The position numbers and the translations under genes are program-made. Below are positions 11,976 to 23,705 of a stretch of DNA of 64,000 bases, piece by piece. Each line of letters starts with the position of its first letter. Position 1 is the stretch's first letter. The notes beneath the pieces were generated by a model. It searched no databases. It saw nothing but the letters and a program-made list of their open reading frames with translations, and was not told the origin of the DNA. This DNA comes from Reticulitermes lucifugus (lineage: Eukaryota; Arthropoda; Insecta; Blattodea; Rhinotermitidae), in the NCBI GenBank assembly GCA_026260175.1, contig JAKCWW010001749.1:442-64441 (forward strand). Reading direction: 5' to 3'.

Positions 11976-14584
11976 TAGTTTGAAATTTTTAAGCATCATG
12001 GCCGGGCACCGCGGCGACCCTGGCACCTTGACCATGTGCGTCCTATCTCGTGTGCTACCCTTTCTGCCTAAGCATTCGCAGAATCACGTGGTTTCAAAAA
12101 CGCTGGCCCGTAGGGATTCATTAACCTGTCGGTGCCAGCGGCACTAAGAATTGTTTAGAACGAGTGCTAAGTTTATAATATCTTTTTGTGCTTACGTATT
12201 TTTTCAAGTAACGTAACCTAAAACACAAACGTTAGAATATGTCTGCGAAATGTTTTGAAGTTAAGAAGGATCCTCTTACTATAAATTTAGGCAACTGATC
12301 ATCTAGCATACATATTAGCGTATAGATTGTGGGTGTTTGAAAGAGGGTGCTGGGGAGAAGGTTTTGAGCCTTAAAGAAAGGGTAAGTGACAGAGACTGGA
12401 GATATTTCATAGTAAGAGGTTTTGCAATTTATGCTGTTTACCACATTTTATTGCTCTAATATGATCAGCACAATATTTAGTGAAGAGTAAAAATTATATT
12501 ATCAAGCTTTACGAGATGGATCTGGCATACAGCACGTTCGACAGTGGGACGTTGGAGCAATTAGTATGAATTCGTGAACGGAATGCTGAAAGTGAAAGAC
12601 CGATTCGGTGACATTGGCGGAGCTGGCAAGATATTGGGAAGTGCGGGGAGCTAATAACATAGATCGTAAAGCTTGGGTGGGTGCGTAGTGGATTCCATTT
12701 CACTCATGATGCGCATTTTTGGGCCTTCGTGAATAGGGTAGAGCTAGACAACTTCTTGTGGAATGAGTCCACTGTCAGCTTCTCAAACTTACTGTAGTGC
12801 ACCATGAACTGATAACTTAAATAAAAGCATGTATATCTGATTTAGAATATCTTACAGAGCTTAAGCTGCAGAATTGTAGGCCATATGTTGAATAAATCAA
12901 GTATAAGCATTTAATACCTGCCCTGCTAGCTGTAACAGTTTTGTTGGAAGGATTTCGTAAATATCGTGCGTTGAAATTAGACATTCGTATTTTCAGATGG
13001 CTTGTACTTAGCCCTAAAAATAAGAAGAACTATGTTGCGTAGGAATAAAGAAAATGGAGTTCTTTTGTTCTTGATTATTTTTGAGGCTATTTAGTAACAT
13101 TCATCAACATTAGATATCGCATGTTATGAAATATGTGATTGATTATTCATAAAGTTCGCAGGGATTCCGAATTTGGAAAGAGAAATGCACAACGATTATT
13201 ATATCTGACAACTCGCTTCGCTCTTCATTAATTTATACGTTTTGCAGGACGACAGGCTGCCCATCTACCGTCGCTATTTCAAATTTGCTGTAAGTCGGAA
13301 TCAACCCAAGTTAGTTAAACCTGTTGCAGTTAATACGAAGTATACACTCACGTTAAATATGCTGTAAATATTGTACTTCAGCTCGCGGACATGCGTCGCA
13401 TCTAACAAGAACTTTGTTAATTTTACGTCGAAGTTTTATAAGTTAAGACAGCTGACGACAATTGGTTAGCGACGGTTGTCAGATAAAAATTTTCCTGCGT
13501 ATCATGCAAGGAATTTTCTTCCCATAATTTCTGCCAAAAGGATACGGGATGGCATGTCTGTTTCAGTATGCAGTGTGTGGTAGTTACCGAATTTCGAAGC
13601 TAAATATTTATTATCCTGCTTCGTGTTATTAAGTTTCTGTGTAGAGTTCTCTGTCCAACTTCCGCCTGTCCCGATGTCCGGTCGTGGTACCCTTGTGTCA
13701 ACCTAGATAATTCTAGAATAGTGCATTGACGCAAGCTGTTATGGTATTTCCGTTCTCTTTTAATTCTTTATTTCCATCCATATTCACATTCGATACTCTA
13801 TGTATGCGAAGTTGACAAAACTTCTTTTCACTTCGAATATGAAATGAATGTTGAAAGATCTGAATGTTTATTATCTCTTGAAATCTCTTACTTTGCACTG
13901 TACATTTTTATTTTTAGCTTCGGCTACTTTTCGATTAAATGATCTTGTGATTCAGAATTTACAGCAGATATCTAAACACAAAATTTGAGCCCGTTTTTTA
14001 CGTTTCGGAAAAATTGCCGTTACGTATTTTTCTGTATAACTCCTGTGCTAGCTGAATTTATCAAACACGTAAAGTTCAAAAGTTACTCAATCGTGTGATT
14101 TTATTATGTATTTTCGTTTGCAATCAACACGCAAGAATGGAGCGCAATATTTTAAATTGCGTGGAATGTAAGTTATGCGTTCATGGATGGGCCTGTCGTG
14201 ATGAATTTTTCGTTCGGACGAAAAAGCATCACGAGCGGGCGCTGTTTGGAGTCTTGCAACAAGTCACCTGACTCGAGTAATTTATGACCCTTGATTCAAA
14301 TCACATCTAGTTCTCGTCAACGTCCATGAACTTTTGAACTCTCAGTATCGTGAAAGAGCATTCGGTATAGCACAATCTAACAACGCAACTTTCTGTGTGT
14401 ATTATCGCAACATTTCTGGTCATAAATATGTTGTTTTAAAAAAATAATGTATTTGAATTCCATCTTCCGTTAATTTCATAATGCGACATGAAATAGCACA
14501 GTGTGGGGGTCGGCTATAGTTATCTGTGTACGTAGTTTTATTTATGTATTATCAATATACTGTCGTTCGATTGAAGGAACACAT
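11976..14584. other. Spacer, no gene seen
   Basis: About 2.6 kb. I checked the six frames for signal peptides, RR domains and transposase motifs and saw none. A CpG-richer patch at 12000-12150 has no visible structure. Confidence 0.4.
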
Positions 14585-14885
14585 ACAAAATTTCCGCAGT
14601 GCGAAATGCTTAAGGGGCGTTGGCCTATCTGTATTAGCTATAGAAACACTGGCAACCTTGGTAATCAAGCTAACCATACTAACGTTTGTGACGAAGTAAA
14701 TCTTAAATTTATTTATGTAAGTCTTGGTATTGAGTGTCTGTTACTTTTTAATGCTTGTAACCATAATTTGAGTGTGCCGACAAATTGTCGTAATAATCCC
14801 CAGTATCAATTATCACCCAAATCTGTCTGGTAGGAGTCGAGTTTTTCCATGCGGACAGACGGATGGACGGAAATGACAACAGTCG
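14585..14885 (+). mobile_element. Interspersed element with GACAGACGGA tail
   Basis: The plus frame includes YRNTGNLGNQANHTNV and, near the end, LSPKSVW, followed by a GGACAGACGGATGGACGG run at about 14852. The same order (YRNTANLGNEISHV ... SRKSIWW, then a GACA run) occurs on the minus strand at 47049-47390 inside the intron of the cuticular gene. The shared peptide remnants and simple-repeat tail suggest the 3' end of a non-LTR-type element; the clade is not determined. Confidence 0.5.
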
Positions 14886-14949
14886 CTTTTAGTAATTTCT
14901 TTGCGAACGAGCCTAAAACGACACAGTGCTTGCGAAAAAGTAACCACGT

Positions 14950-15110
14950 TATGAAAACAAGGTTGATGAGAGGGCAGGAAATGTATAACACGTGGAAGAT
15001 ATTAGAGATGCGGAAGTTCTTACAATATTTTAGTCGGAAAACCTGAAGGAAACAGACCACTGGCAAGACCTAGGCTTAGAGTGGAGAAAAATCTTCAAGT
15101 GAATTCGTAA
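14950..15110 (+). mobile_element. RTE-like LINE fragment
   Basis: Recognisable by the conserved block SRKT.EGNRPLARPRLR at 15033-15085 (family form: VGKPEGKRPLGRPRRRW), preceded by an eroded MRWAGHVARM-like segment around 14965-14995. Frames are broken between the two. It lies just behind the GACA-tailed element. Confidence 0.55.
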
Positions 15111-16924
15111 TTAAATTGGTTGTGAGTATGTGAATGAAATTCAACTGTCTTGGATTTGGATTTATTGAATCCTGTATTGAAAGCGTAACGAAGAGGCGGG
15201 ATATTTCGACCAGCTTTGCGACTGTTAGCTTCTGAAGTAGGACTACTTCTATGGAATTATGTAGTTACCTTGTCTCTGTCTGAAAGTTGGTTTGAGATTG
15301 CATTAAAAATTCGTCTACATAATATAATCTTGTGGAATAATTAAAACAAAAGCGTTTTGTCATAAAATGATGAAAGAAGCAATAACAGGAAATCAATCGT
15401 AGCGTCATAGTCGCAAAATAAAGAGGTGGGTAACCTTTTACGCATACCAGAACTCGTGCTGACAGCTGATAAATTTACATAAGCGGAGTCAAAGCGGCGA
15501 TCCAGAGGTGAGAGGTATGTTTCTCCCAAGAGCCTTGAAACAAGGTCACTCGCAGATAAAAGCAGCAGTTCCTATCCCTCTCGCACCCTGCTGTGTAAGG
15601 AGCCTCGTCTCTTACCAGAGATGCCACTGCCATTCCACTCCAGCCTTGCCGTTTCCCATGGGTCAGTATTTCTACCGTTATTCTTTCTTCCGGTGACATT
15701 AGGCGTTATTACGTCTGTCGCTCCTTCAGCACAAATAAGATAGTCGGAAAGGCCCCTGCAGTTGAAACGGGGAACTATTTATTTTGTATGTTTCCTGTTG
15801 GTTCTTCAAAAGTCCGACACATCATTTTTTACGAGAGGCCCATCCAAAAATTAACAGTCTGCGTACCATTCAGTTTAGGATTGCAAATAACGCACTCTTG
15901 ATACAAAGTTACAAATTTTCGTTGTTATTATTAGTTCTATACGAATTCACTCCAGAGCTAAATGTAATTATTGTCATTTTACCTCTTACCTTCCAGTCCA
16001 TGTTTCCTAGTGTTTTCCAGTGATACTACTACGATTCGTCCTCATTTTCTAAAGTAATCGTCACATCAGCATTGGTTTTACTGTAAGAACAGTGAGCAGA
16101 GAGGTGGGGGGGTTGTATGCTTTAGGTTAGGAGGAGAATAAAGTGCGTGTGGAGGAGGGGGAAGTTTACAAATGCTAATGACAATTGCACTTTGTGGTTT
16201 AGTGAACACTAACGTAGATTTTTCTTATTGTGACGTTTTACAAAATGTTACATATTTAACGTCTTAAAGAAGGCCCTCTTATTAGTACATCATGAAAAGA
16301 AGAGAATATTATATTTTGAATTCGATCTGCAAATGTTAGCGCTGCTCTCCTCTTATATGTCTGCCGGGAAAAGTTATTCACTCTTTGTGAAAGCTAAATC
16401 TCTATAATTAAATGCTGATTTATTTTTGTTCTTTATGGGGCTCTGAGTAAATAAAATTACGGTAATATTTGACGGAAGCAAGACAGAATTTTTTTGAATA
16501 CATCTTTATAAATGACCGGCGATTCCTTTGTCGCCTGAAGTCAAAGAAGCATATCATCGCATTGATGTATTCGTTTCTCCACCTTTTTATTCCAGCTGCC
16601 ATTGTTCTCTGTGTTTTTATTAGGAAAAGGGATATGTGCGAGGCGAGTTCTTGCTTTGTCTCGGGACTTAACACTTTTGAAAAATATCAGCTCAACTGAA
16701 AAATATGCTTGCCTATCAATTGTATTTAAAAACATGTCATGTAAAGTGTTGGTTACATATATTAGGGGTATTTACACAGCATGCGCACTTACTGTTGAAT
16801 TTCCTTATGTGCTCCAACAAATCTCGTATCCCTGAGCAGGTGCGCTGAAGAATAACCTGGCCGAAAACAGGAATATTGCAGAGAATAAAAGCAACATTTA
16901 CATACAAAGAACACAAATCGAGTA
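15111..16924. other. Spacer, no gene seen
   Basis: No exon or element recognised. Guanine-rich plus stretch (GAGGTGGGGGGG) at 16100-16110. Confidence 0.4.
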
Positions 16925-17222
16925 GAGCTGGGGTTCTCGAACTTTTTCGTTGGCATGTCACTAAATTAAATTTAACAATTTCAATGTACGACCAATAATT
17001 TTTTAATGTAACTGAAAAAGCTAAATTGGAAAGATGAAGTGGCAACGGGGATGAGTTATATAATGTTACCAGCATTGCTGCCTGTTAGCAAATATATGTT
17101 AAATATGTTTCATATATTTTTAAATTTTTTCTTCTTTTTTTTAGATTTTTATTAAGGACGCATACCAGTAAACGACGGTGGGTGTACCAGTAGTGAAATG
17201 CGTACCGCAGATTAAGAAACCT
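16925..17222. mobile_element. hAT-like MITE, both ends visible
   Basis: Left end GGGGTTCTCGAACTTTTTCG resembles the CAGTGGTTCTCAACCTTTTT terminus of many hAT non-autonomous elements. On the minus strand the right end reads GGTTTCTTAATCTGCGGTAC, the matching CTTAACCTGCGGTACGC-type terminus. The interior is AT-rich, with no transposase. I could not fix the 8-bp target duplication, so ends are approximate. Confidence 0.5.
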
Positions 17223-20200
17223 TTCAGTAGAATTTAGTTTACCTAAGGTTTATCTGTATATCGTAAAATGTAACTGTAATTTAATTCACGATTTTTATGT
17301 TTGTCCGTATGAATTAACATACAGCTTAGGATGTATCAAATGTGATTTTTAGGAATATGACCTATTTGCAGATTTTCTATATGTGAAGTTGAAACTAAGT
17401 AGATGCAGCTGCCAAGTTGTGTTATTTATTTACAGATGCACTCTTGTCAGTGGATGTAGTTATTACAGAACAAGCATGTCAGTTTTGTAGTCTGCAGACA
17501 TGAAGCATTTCCACTAAATGATATACAGGCTCTCACCTGTTTGCCTCGCACTGCTCCTGGAAATGACCCTCACCTTTTGACTCCCAGCATCTCTTCATGT
17601 GAAGGATGAGAGGAGAAAAATGATCAGTCTTAATAGAAACCTTCTATTTTACTTGTTCTGTGCGAAGGGAATTATTATGGAGGCGGGGCGAACTGTATAA
17701 CGTACAAGTGGCGGAGGAAGACGCAGGAAGTGGGATTGCAATCTAAAATTGCCGGTCATTAAATGTAACGATCGGAAGTTTAAAAAGACCGCTGGCGTGT
17801 TTTTCTTCTATGGACAATTTTCGGAGATTTCGAATTAAATATTAATAGTTTATTGCCTTGATATCGAATTTTAACTTGGAGTACAATTTATTGTTTTTTT
17901 GTACAATAAAACAAGATAATTTGATGTAATGACTTTCAGACACTAAATTTCATCTGACACCTAACAGTTGAACTTACAGGTCACATAACATCTCTGAACT
18001 ACTATATTTCCTTCTTCTATTATAAGGTATGTTAAACTGCCAGAATTTAGAAGTGTAGTACCCTAATATATCATCAGTTATTGTAGATCACATCCGACGC
18101 TTGAATTCGCTGATCGCATATAATCTGTTAGAATTGCCTTTAACTTTCATTCGAATACTATGATATAATGTTTAATCAGAAGATATCTTTTACTCCTAAA
18201 TTTAGAACGATCGCACTTAGAATATCATACATTGTTTTAGACACACTCTTCTTTAAACTCGAGTAGAAAACTTTCGGCTGTAAGGCCAGTAAACTATTAT
18301 GCACGATACATAGTGCCTCTGCTGTAGCCCAGTAGCAATTCCGCTGAAGGATTTGGCACATTGCTCTTGTGACTGTATCCCACAGTACTTGTTCATGCTG
18401 TGAATAATGTGAAAAAATTTGCAGAGTGATTTTATGTGTACTTTTTGTCTAAATTCAACCGAAACTCTTGTCGTATTATGCCTTATTTTCATATTCATAT
18501 GATTATAAAACATAAACACAAACGACACTTGCATTCAGTTCTGTAAATTATACCATATACTGTAATGTTATTAGCTATTAGTTAGGTATATGTGATTTAT
18601 TATATCGAAAACTCAACTGCACAAAGGGGCGACTTAATTAATCTCGTGTACGTCAAGCATTTCCTCGAGTCTGTAAGACTCTGTCGATTTTAAGACGCAT
18701 CTGTGATTTATTAGTAAGTTTTTAGGAAAACATACGTATATATCACAATACAAACCGTTAATATTCAAGCATAAAACGTCTTTGTGTTAAGAAACAGAAT
18801 GAATATAAAAATGGAAATTTCAATGTACTACAGTTGTTTATTCACTGTCTTCTTCACTTGGTCATCCGGTCTCACGCGAGTCTACCGACTCACTTGAGTC
18901 GCTTTTTTATATCAGGTGCTGCACACACGAATTTTCTTTTTCATGCAGTGTCCGAAGTCACTGTAAAGGGGAGATTGTCCACGGTATTTTGAGTGCAAAA
19001 TTTTGTGTGGAAATTAAAACGCGAGCATGTGGAGCACCAGGCATAAGCAGTAGCGCACTCAGATGATAACCGATGCCAAAGAAATCCAGCGCCACATGCA
19101 TTTACCTAGTGTTGATCGTAAGAAAACTGTTGAAGTTGTAACAATAATCATAAGTGTAACAACGAACGCTAACAGATCTGTCTTGACTGCAAAGTGTTAG
19201 TCAGAATTAGGACTACTTTTTATTTTCAGCCTCTAAACCCACTATAGATGCCTTAAACGTTGTTACACCTAACAACATTTTCAGCAACGGAAATATAAAG
19301 GAAAAAAATTCGGAAATCTCTTTGTTGTTATCTTCGTGTTTACCGTTGCATTACTAGTGTTATGGGAATAATTTTCTTTGCACTTCACTCATACAATATA
19401 ATTATTCGACACCGATTCTTGGTAGGCGTAAGGCGCATAGGGATTTAAGAAACCCTAAAATGTGAAAAAAAGTGCTTTTTTCGAGTCGAGAAAAATCAGT
19501 TTTGCGGAGTCATGGCTCATGAGTTCTGAATGACCTAACCATCCATCTAAGTGAATTTGCTATGTAGAGGCTGTCATATTTAATGGACTAAGAAGCGAAT
19601 TTACTCTTGGAAAGTACTGATCTCTTCTCTGTTGTGTGCATTTTAGGCAATTGACTTAAACCTGATATTTTGCATGCCAAGGCTGTTATGCCATGAAGCC
19701 CATCGCAATATTCTGCACGGTTCTATGTAAACAAAGCTTCCTGGGGTTACTTATTTGCCACCCAGCGAGTGACGCTGAGGGACTCGGATATAGCAGACCG
19801 GGTGTGCATAAAAGTGCTACATGCTAATAAGCGACGTGCAATGGCGTGAAGCAATATAGTACCAACTTTCAAAACATTGTGTTTATTCAGGGTCACAATA
19901 TTTGTTGGAGCAAAAAGAAGGTATTTTGCAATAACAATTTATTTTATTGAAAATAACCCCCCCATATATGCAAGAAATTTTTCACGTGACACCTTCTTAA
20001 AAATAATTTGTCCTCAAGCGTACTTCTCAGCTGAACCGGAAAGGAAAAGGATCTGTGAAACGTGGATTAGAAGGTAATATGGCAAGAATCAATTACATTT
20101 CATCTTGGAGTGTATTTTGCATACGAATTCAAATCTTCTGCTGTTCATACACCAACTCTAAGAAGAAGAGTTCTTCTTTATTCATCAGCCGTAATAAAGA

Positions 20201-20419
20201 TTTTATTTGTGGCAAGATCAGTGGCTAAAACGTAGGAAATGTCGTCTTTGAAAAAATCCACCAGGACCGAAATTTTTTGTGTTACAAAGGGGATGTTTTC
20301 GGGAAAAAGTAGAAGTGTGGTAACTCTTTTTTGTGTTATTCATACCGTGCATATTCTTACAGTTAATACATCAACCAACATATGCACTTAATAAAATACA
20401 ATTCATAACAAGTATAAAA
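17223..20419. other. Spacer, no gene seen
   Basis: Over 3 kb of AT-rich sequence with only short frames. Nothing supported. Confidence 0.4.
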
Positions 20420-20459
20420 CTCCTACCTGTTTCGGCACCAGCGTGCCATTAACAGGGAG
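20420..20459 (-). ncRNA. Solo hammerhead-like motif beside a minisatellite
   Basis: On the minus strand: stem I strand CUCC, a CUGUUAA core (family form CUGAUGA), stem II GGCAC/GUGCC, then GAAACAGGUA and the second stem I strand GGAG. Stems I and II pair fully. The core carries substitutions, so activity is unlikely. The order and spacing match the motifs at 34.77, 38.46, 40.21, 49.31 and 63.06 kb. No inverted partner is visible; a 19-bp minisatellite begins about 45 bases to the right. Confidence 0.5.
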
Positions 20460-20502
20460 TTCTTTAGAACAAAAGAATATAAGCCCAACAGGCGTATAGG
20501 GT

Positions 20503-20978
20503 TTGTGCTCTTTTGTTCTAATTGTACTCCTTTGTTCTACTTGTACTCATTTGTTCTACTTGTACTCATTTGTTCTACTTGTACTCATTTGTTCTGCTTG
20601 TGCTCCTTTGTTTTACTTGTACTCCTTTGTTCTACTTGTACTCCTTTGTTCTACTTGTACTCATTTGTTCTACTTGTACTCATTTGTTCTACTTGTACTC
20701 CTTTGTTCTACTTGTACTCATTTGTTCTGCTTGTGCTCCTTTGTTCTACTTGTACTCCTTTGTTCTACTTGTACTCCTTTGTTCTACTTGTAATCCTTTG
20801 TTCTACTTGTACTCCTTTGTTCTACTTGCACTCATTTGTTCTGCTTGTACTCCTTGTTCTACTTGCACTCCTTTGTTCTACTTGTACTCCTTTGTTCTAC
20901 TTGTACTCCTTTGTTATACTTGTAGTCCTTTGTTCTGCTTGTAATCTTTTGTTCTACTTGTACTCATTTGTTCTACAT
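20503..20978. repeat. Minisatellite, 19-bp unit, about 25 copies
   Basis: Tandem copies of TGTACTCATTTGTTCTACT and its C-variant (CTCCTTTG). Copies vary mainly at one A/C position; one copy near 20848 is two bases short. Because 19 is not divisible by three, all three plus frames stay open over a 57-base super-period and give hydrophobic pseudo-proteins (STCTPLFYLYSFVLLV); these are not genes. Confidence 0.95.
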
Positions 20979-23562
20979 TTGTACCACATTTACGCAGAAC
21001 CAAGGATCTAGATCTCAGTGTATGAACTGTGCATACTAGACTGTTATGAACAGAACGTAAGACTTCAGAGTTTTCATGTGATATGATATTTTGTACTCCG
21101 AGTTTGAACCGAGACGGATACTTTATAAACTTACCATCCCTTATCACTGTTGTGAAGATACACTTTCATCGGCCTTTCATGTGCTAGTGCACTGCCAAAT
21201 ATATTATTATTCGTAAAAATATTAAATGTGTGCCTCTTTTATATTTCTCATTATGGATCCTAACGTTCGCAATTCTTTCAGCATTGCGAGTACATTAGTT
21301 GTTTTATAACTTTATGAATATTTGCTAGTAAGCCTGTTTTGGATTTCCCTTGTGTGGGGTAAAATATGTATTATTTAAGGCTCTATATTCTGTTAGCGAA
21401 AATTGAAAAATTAAAGACACTTTTTATCAATTAGCTAGTTCAGTAAAGCACAGGGTTTCTTGATAGCTTTCGGACACTTATTTTTCGATAAGTTCCCTTC
21501 CATTTATGGAAATCTAGTATTCATTACCATGTTAACAGATATCTGACTTTGAACACTACCCTGAATTAGATAAATCTCCGTCAACAGGCAGGTCGTAATT
21601 TGAATTTTATCCTACCATCTGCGACTATATCTTCCAAGTGTCATCTTTCCTGCAGGTCTTTAAACCACCATATTTACGCATTTTCAGCTCCTCCTTTCTC
21701 AGGCAACTATACAAATGTCTTTCGATGCAGTGCTACCTTTCTTCCCTGTTACCAACTGCTGCGCTTGCTCTTCTCCTCAGATTTCAATGAACCAGCCTCG
21801 TAAAAATTCCTGACTGTTCAAGTTTCAAATACCTTTTTCTTTACCTTTTTGTCACTCATGCCAAAAACTGAATTCTCAATGTACAAATTCGAGGCGTGTC
21901 ATAGTTTTTACAGTAATGTTTCTGTAACTTTTTAACCAGCCTCATATTTGGAGGACCACATCCTGTCATTTGTCCTCAGCTACACGAACGGGCCTACTGT
22001 CTGTTACCTGCTGATTCAGTATTCACGTTCAGCAGGGAAGTAATTTACGTCATAACTGCTACACTTAGCAATATACTGTTCAGTACCTAAGAGCAATACA
22101 TGTTGTCTGTATTTCAGTACGCGAATGCGGTGGCTTGTCATTTTCAGGTACAAGAATCAAATTCTTTGTTCTTGTACTTTCTATATTTTTATGCTCATAA
22201 AGGACTATGTGCACATAAGTTTCTTGAATACAGGATTTACTGCTATAAGTGTTATCCTTTTCTCCCGGAATACAAATTTACTTGTTTACAATTTTGAGTA
22301 GTGAATATCGATTCACCTTTGCAGCAAAGTTTTATTTTCAGAAAATAAGTATTCTAAATTTTAAATAAGGGAGCAACATATTCTCCGAAACCTTAGTAAC
22401 GTTAATAACCGGTGATAGACTTAGCTTTTACCACCGTGAATATTTATTTACAATTATATGGCATTTTAAACTAAGAAGCTCAGGTATCATGACTGATCTT
22501 CGAGTGTTTTATGTAATTGAAAGGATTTCGAAACGCATACATAGTGTATGATTGTATATGCTGTACGTATGTATCTGATCCTCTTATGTCTTCACATTAT
22601 AACATGGCTTTCCTCACTACATCGCTTTTCGTTCCTCAGTTGGTGTCCGAATTGTAATTAAGCTGTCAGAATCATGAAGATCCAGCTGTTTCGTTCTTTG
22701 TATTACACACGCCATATTCTCGTTACCTAGTGAGATGGAGCAGTTCATATCTCTGAATTGCAGACTGGATGATCCATTTATTTCTGCTTGCTTTGCATGA
22801 CGAATCTACTTGTAGGCTGTACGTTTCGTGGGTTTCAGAGGATTGTTTCAATTAACACCTGCATCAGCGTCTACTGCCGCGGGGCTGAAGCTTTAAATCA
22901 AATGCGCCAATCTTGCCTCAATTCCAAAATACGTTTCCTTATTGTTTTAACTTGTAAATTACAAAGGCTTATTACGTACGAATTTTGAACATCCGCTCCT
23001 GACGAACCGTATATGACATGTTTGCTTACAAAATTTGACGTGCAAACGTACAGTAATTCTTCTGTTATCCCTAAGGACCGGAATCCTTCTCACGAATCTT
23101 TTTAATTTTGCGCAGAGTATAAAGTTAGTAAATGTTGAAGCTACGTTGGTTTTTTGCCCTTAAATTACAAGAGATTTGCTTATATGTTTGATATGTGTTA
23201 CATATTTGCTTTTACTATGGCCTGTGTTGAATTTAAAAATAAATCTTCCTCACGACGCGTACACTTTAATGGGCACGGATGCGACGTATTAGGTCAAGGA
23301 GAAACCGGGTGGTTACGGTATGTAAAAGGAAATTCAAGTTCTCTTAAAGTCAAAAGTCAGCAAAGTCAAGAGTCAGTGCAGATTTACATTGCCTTGTCAA
23401 AAACATGCATGAACATCCGTTTTTAATACAGGATTGAGAGCTACGGCCACGTTTTATGTATTATGCGCACCGTACCAAATAGTCTGTTTAACGTATAGGA
23501 CTCCTGAACAGTTTTGCTTATGAATTCTAAAAGGTTCTGACGATGGTATATACCATTGAGAA
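20979..23562. other. Spacer, no gene seen
   Basis: No recognisable gene or element; short frames only. Confidence 0.4.
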
Positions 23563-23705
23563 CCACTTGTCTTTTAAACTTTGTCCATCGTTCTGGATAA
23601 AATATAAAATATAAACATATAAAATCACAACGTTTCCGAAACCTTGTGATTTTTATATTTTTATATTTTATCCAAGACGATGGACAAAGTCCAAAAGACA
23701 AGTGG
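23563..23705. repeat. Near-perfect long palindrome, essentially no spacer
   Basis: Left arm CCACTTGTCTTTTAAACTTT... is mirrored by ...AAAGTCCAAAAGACAAGTGG, and the arms meet at the centre GTTTCCGAAAC (23632-23642). Arms are about 70 bp, with a few substitutions and small length differences in the AT-rich TATAAAATAT part. Unlike the other foldbacks here it has no CUGANGA core and no loop. It could fold into a single long hairpin if transcribed. Confidence 0.85.

Noticed and set aside
20503-21011. Three overlapping open plus frames encoding hydrophobic Leu/Tyr/Cys-rich proteins of 96-168 residues
   Set aside because: All three frames are translations of the same 19-bp tandem repeat; the pseudo-membrane protein is a by-product of the unit sequence.
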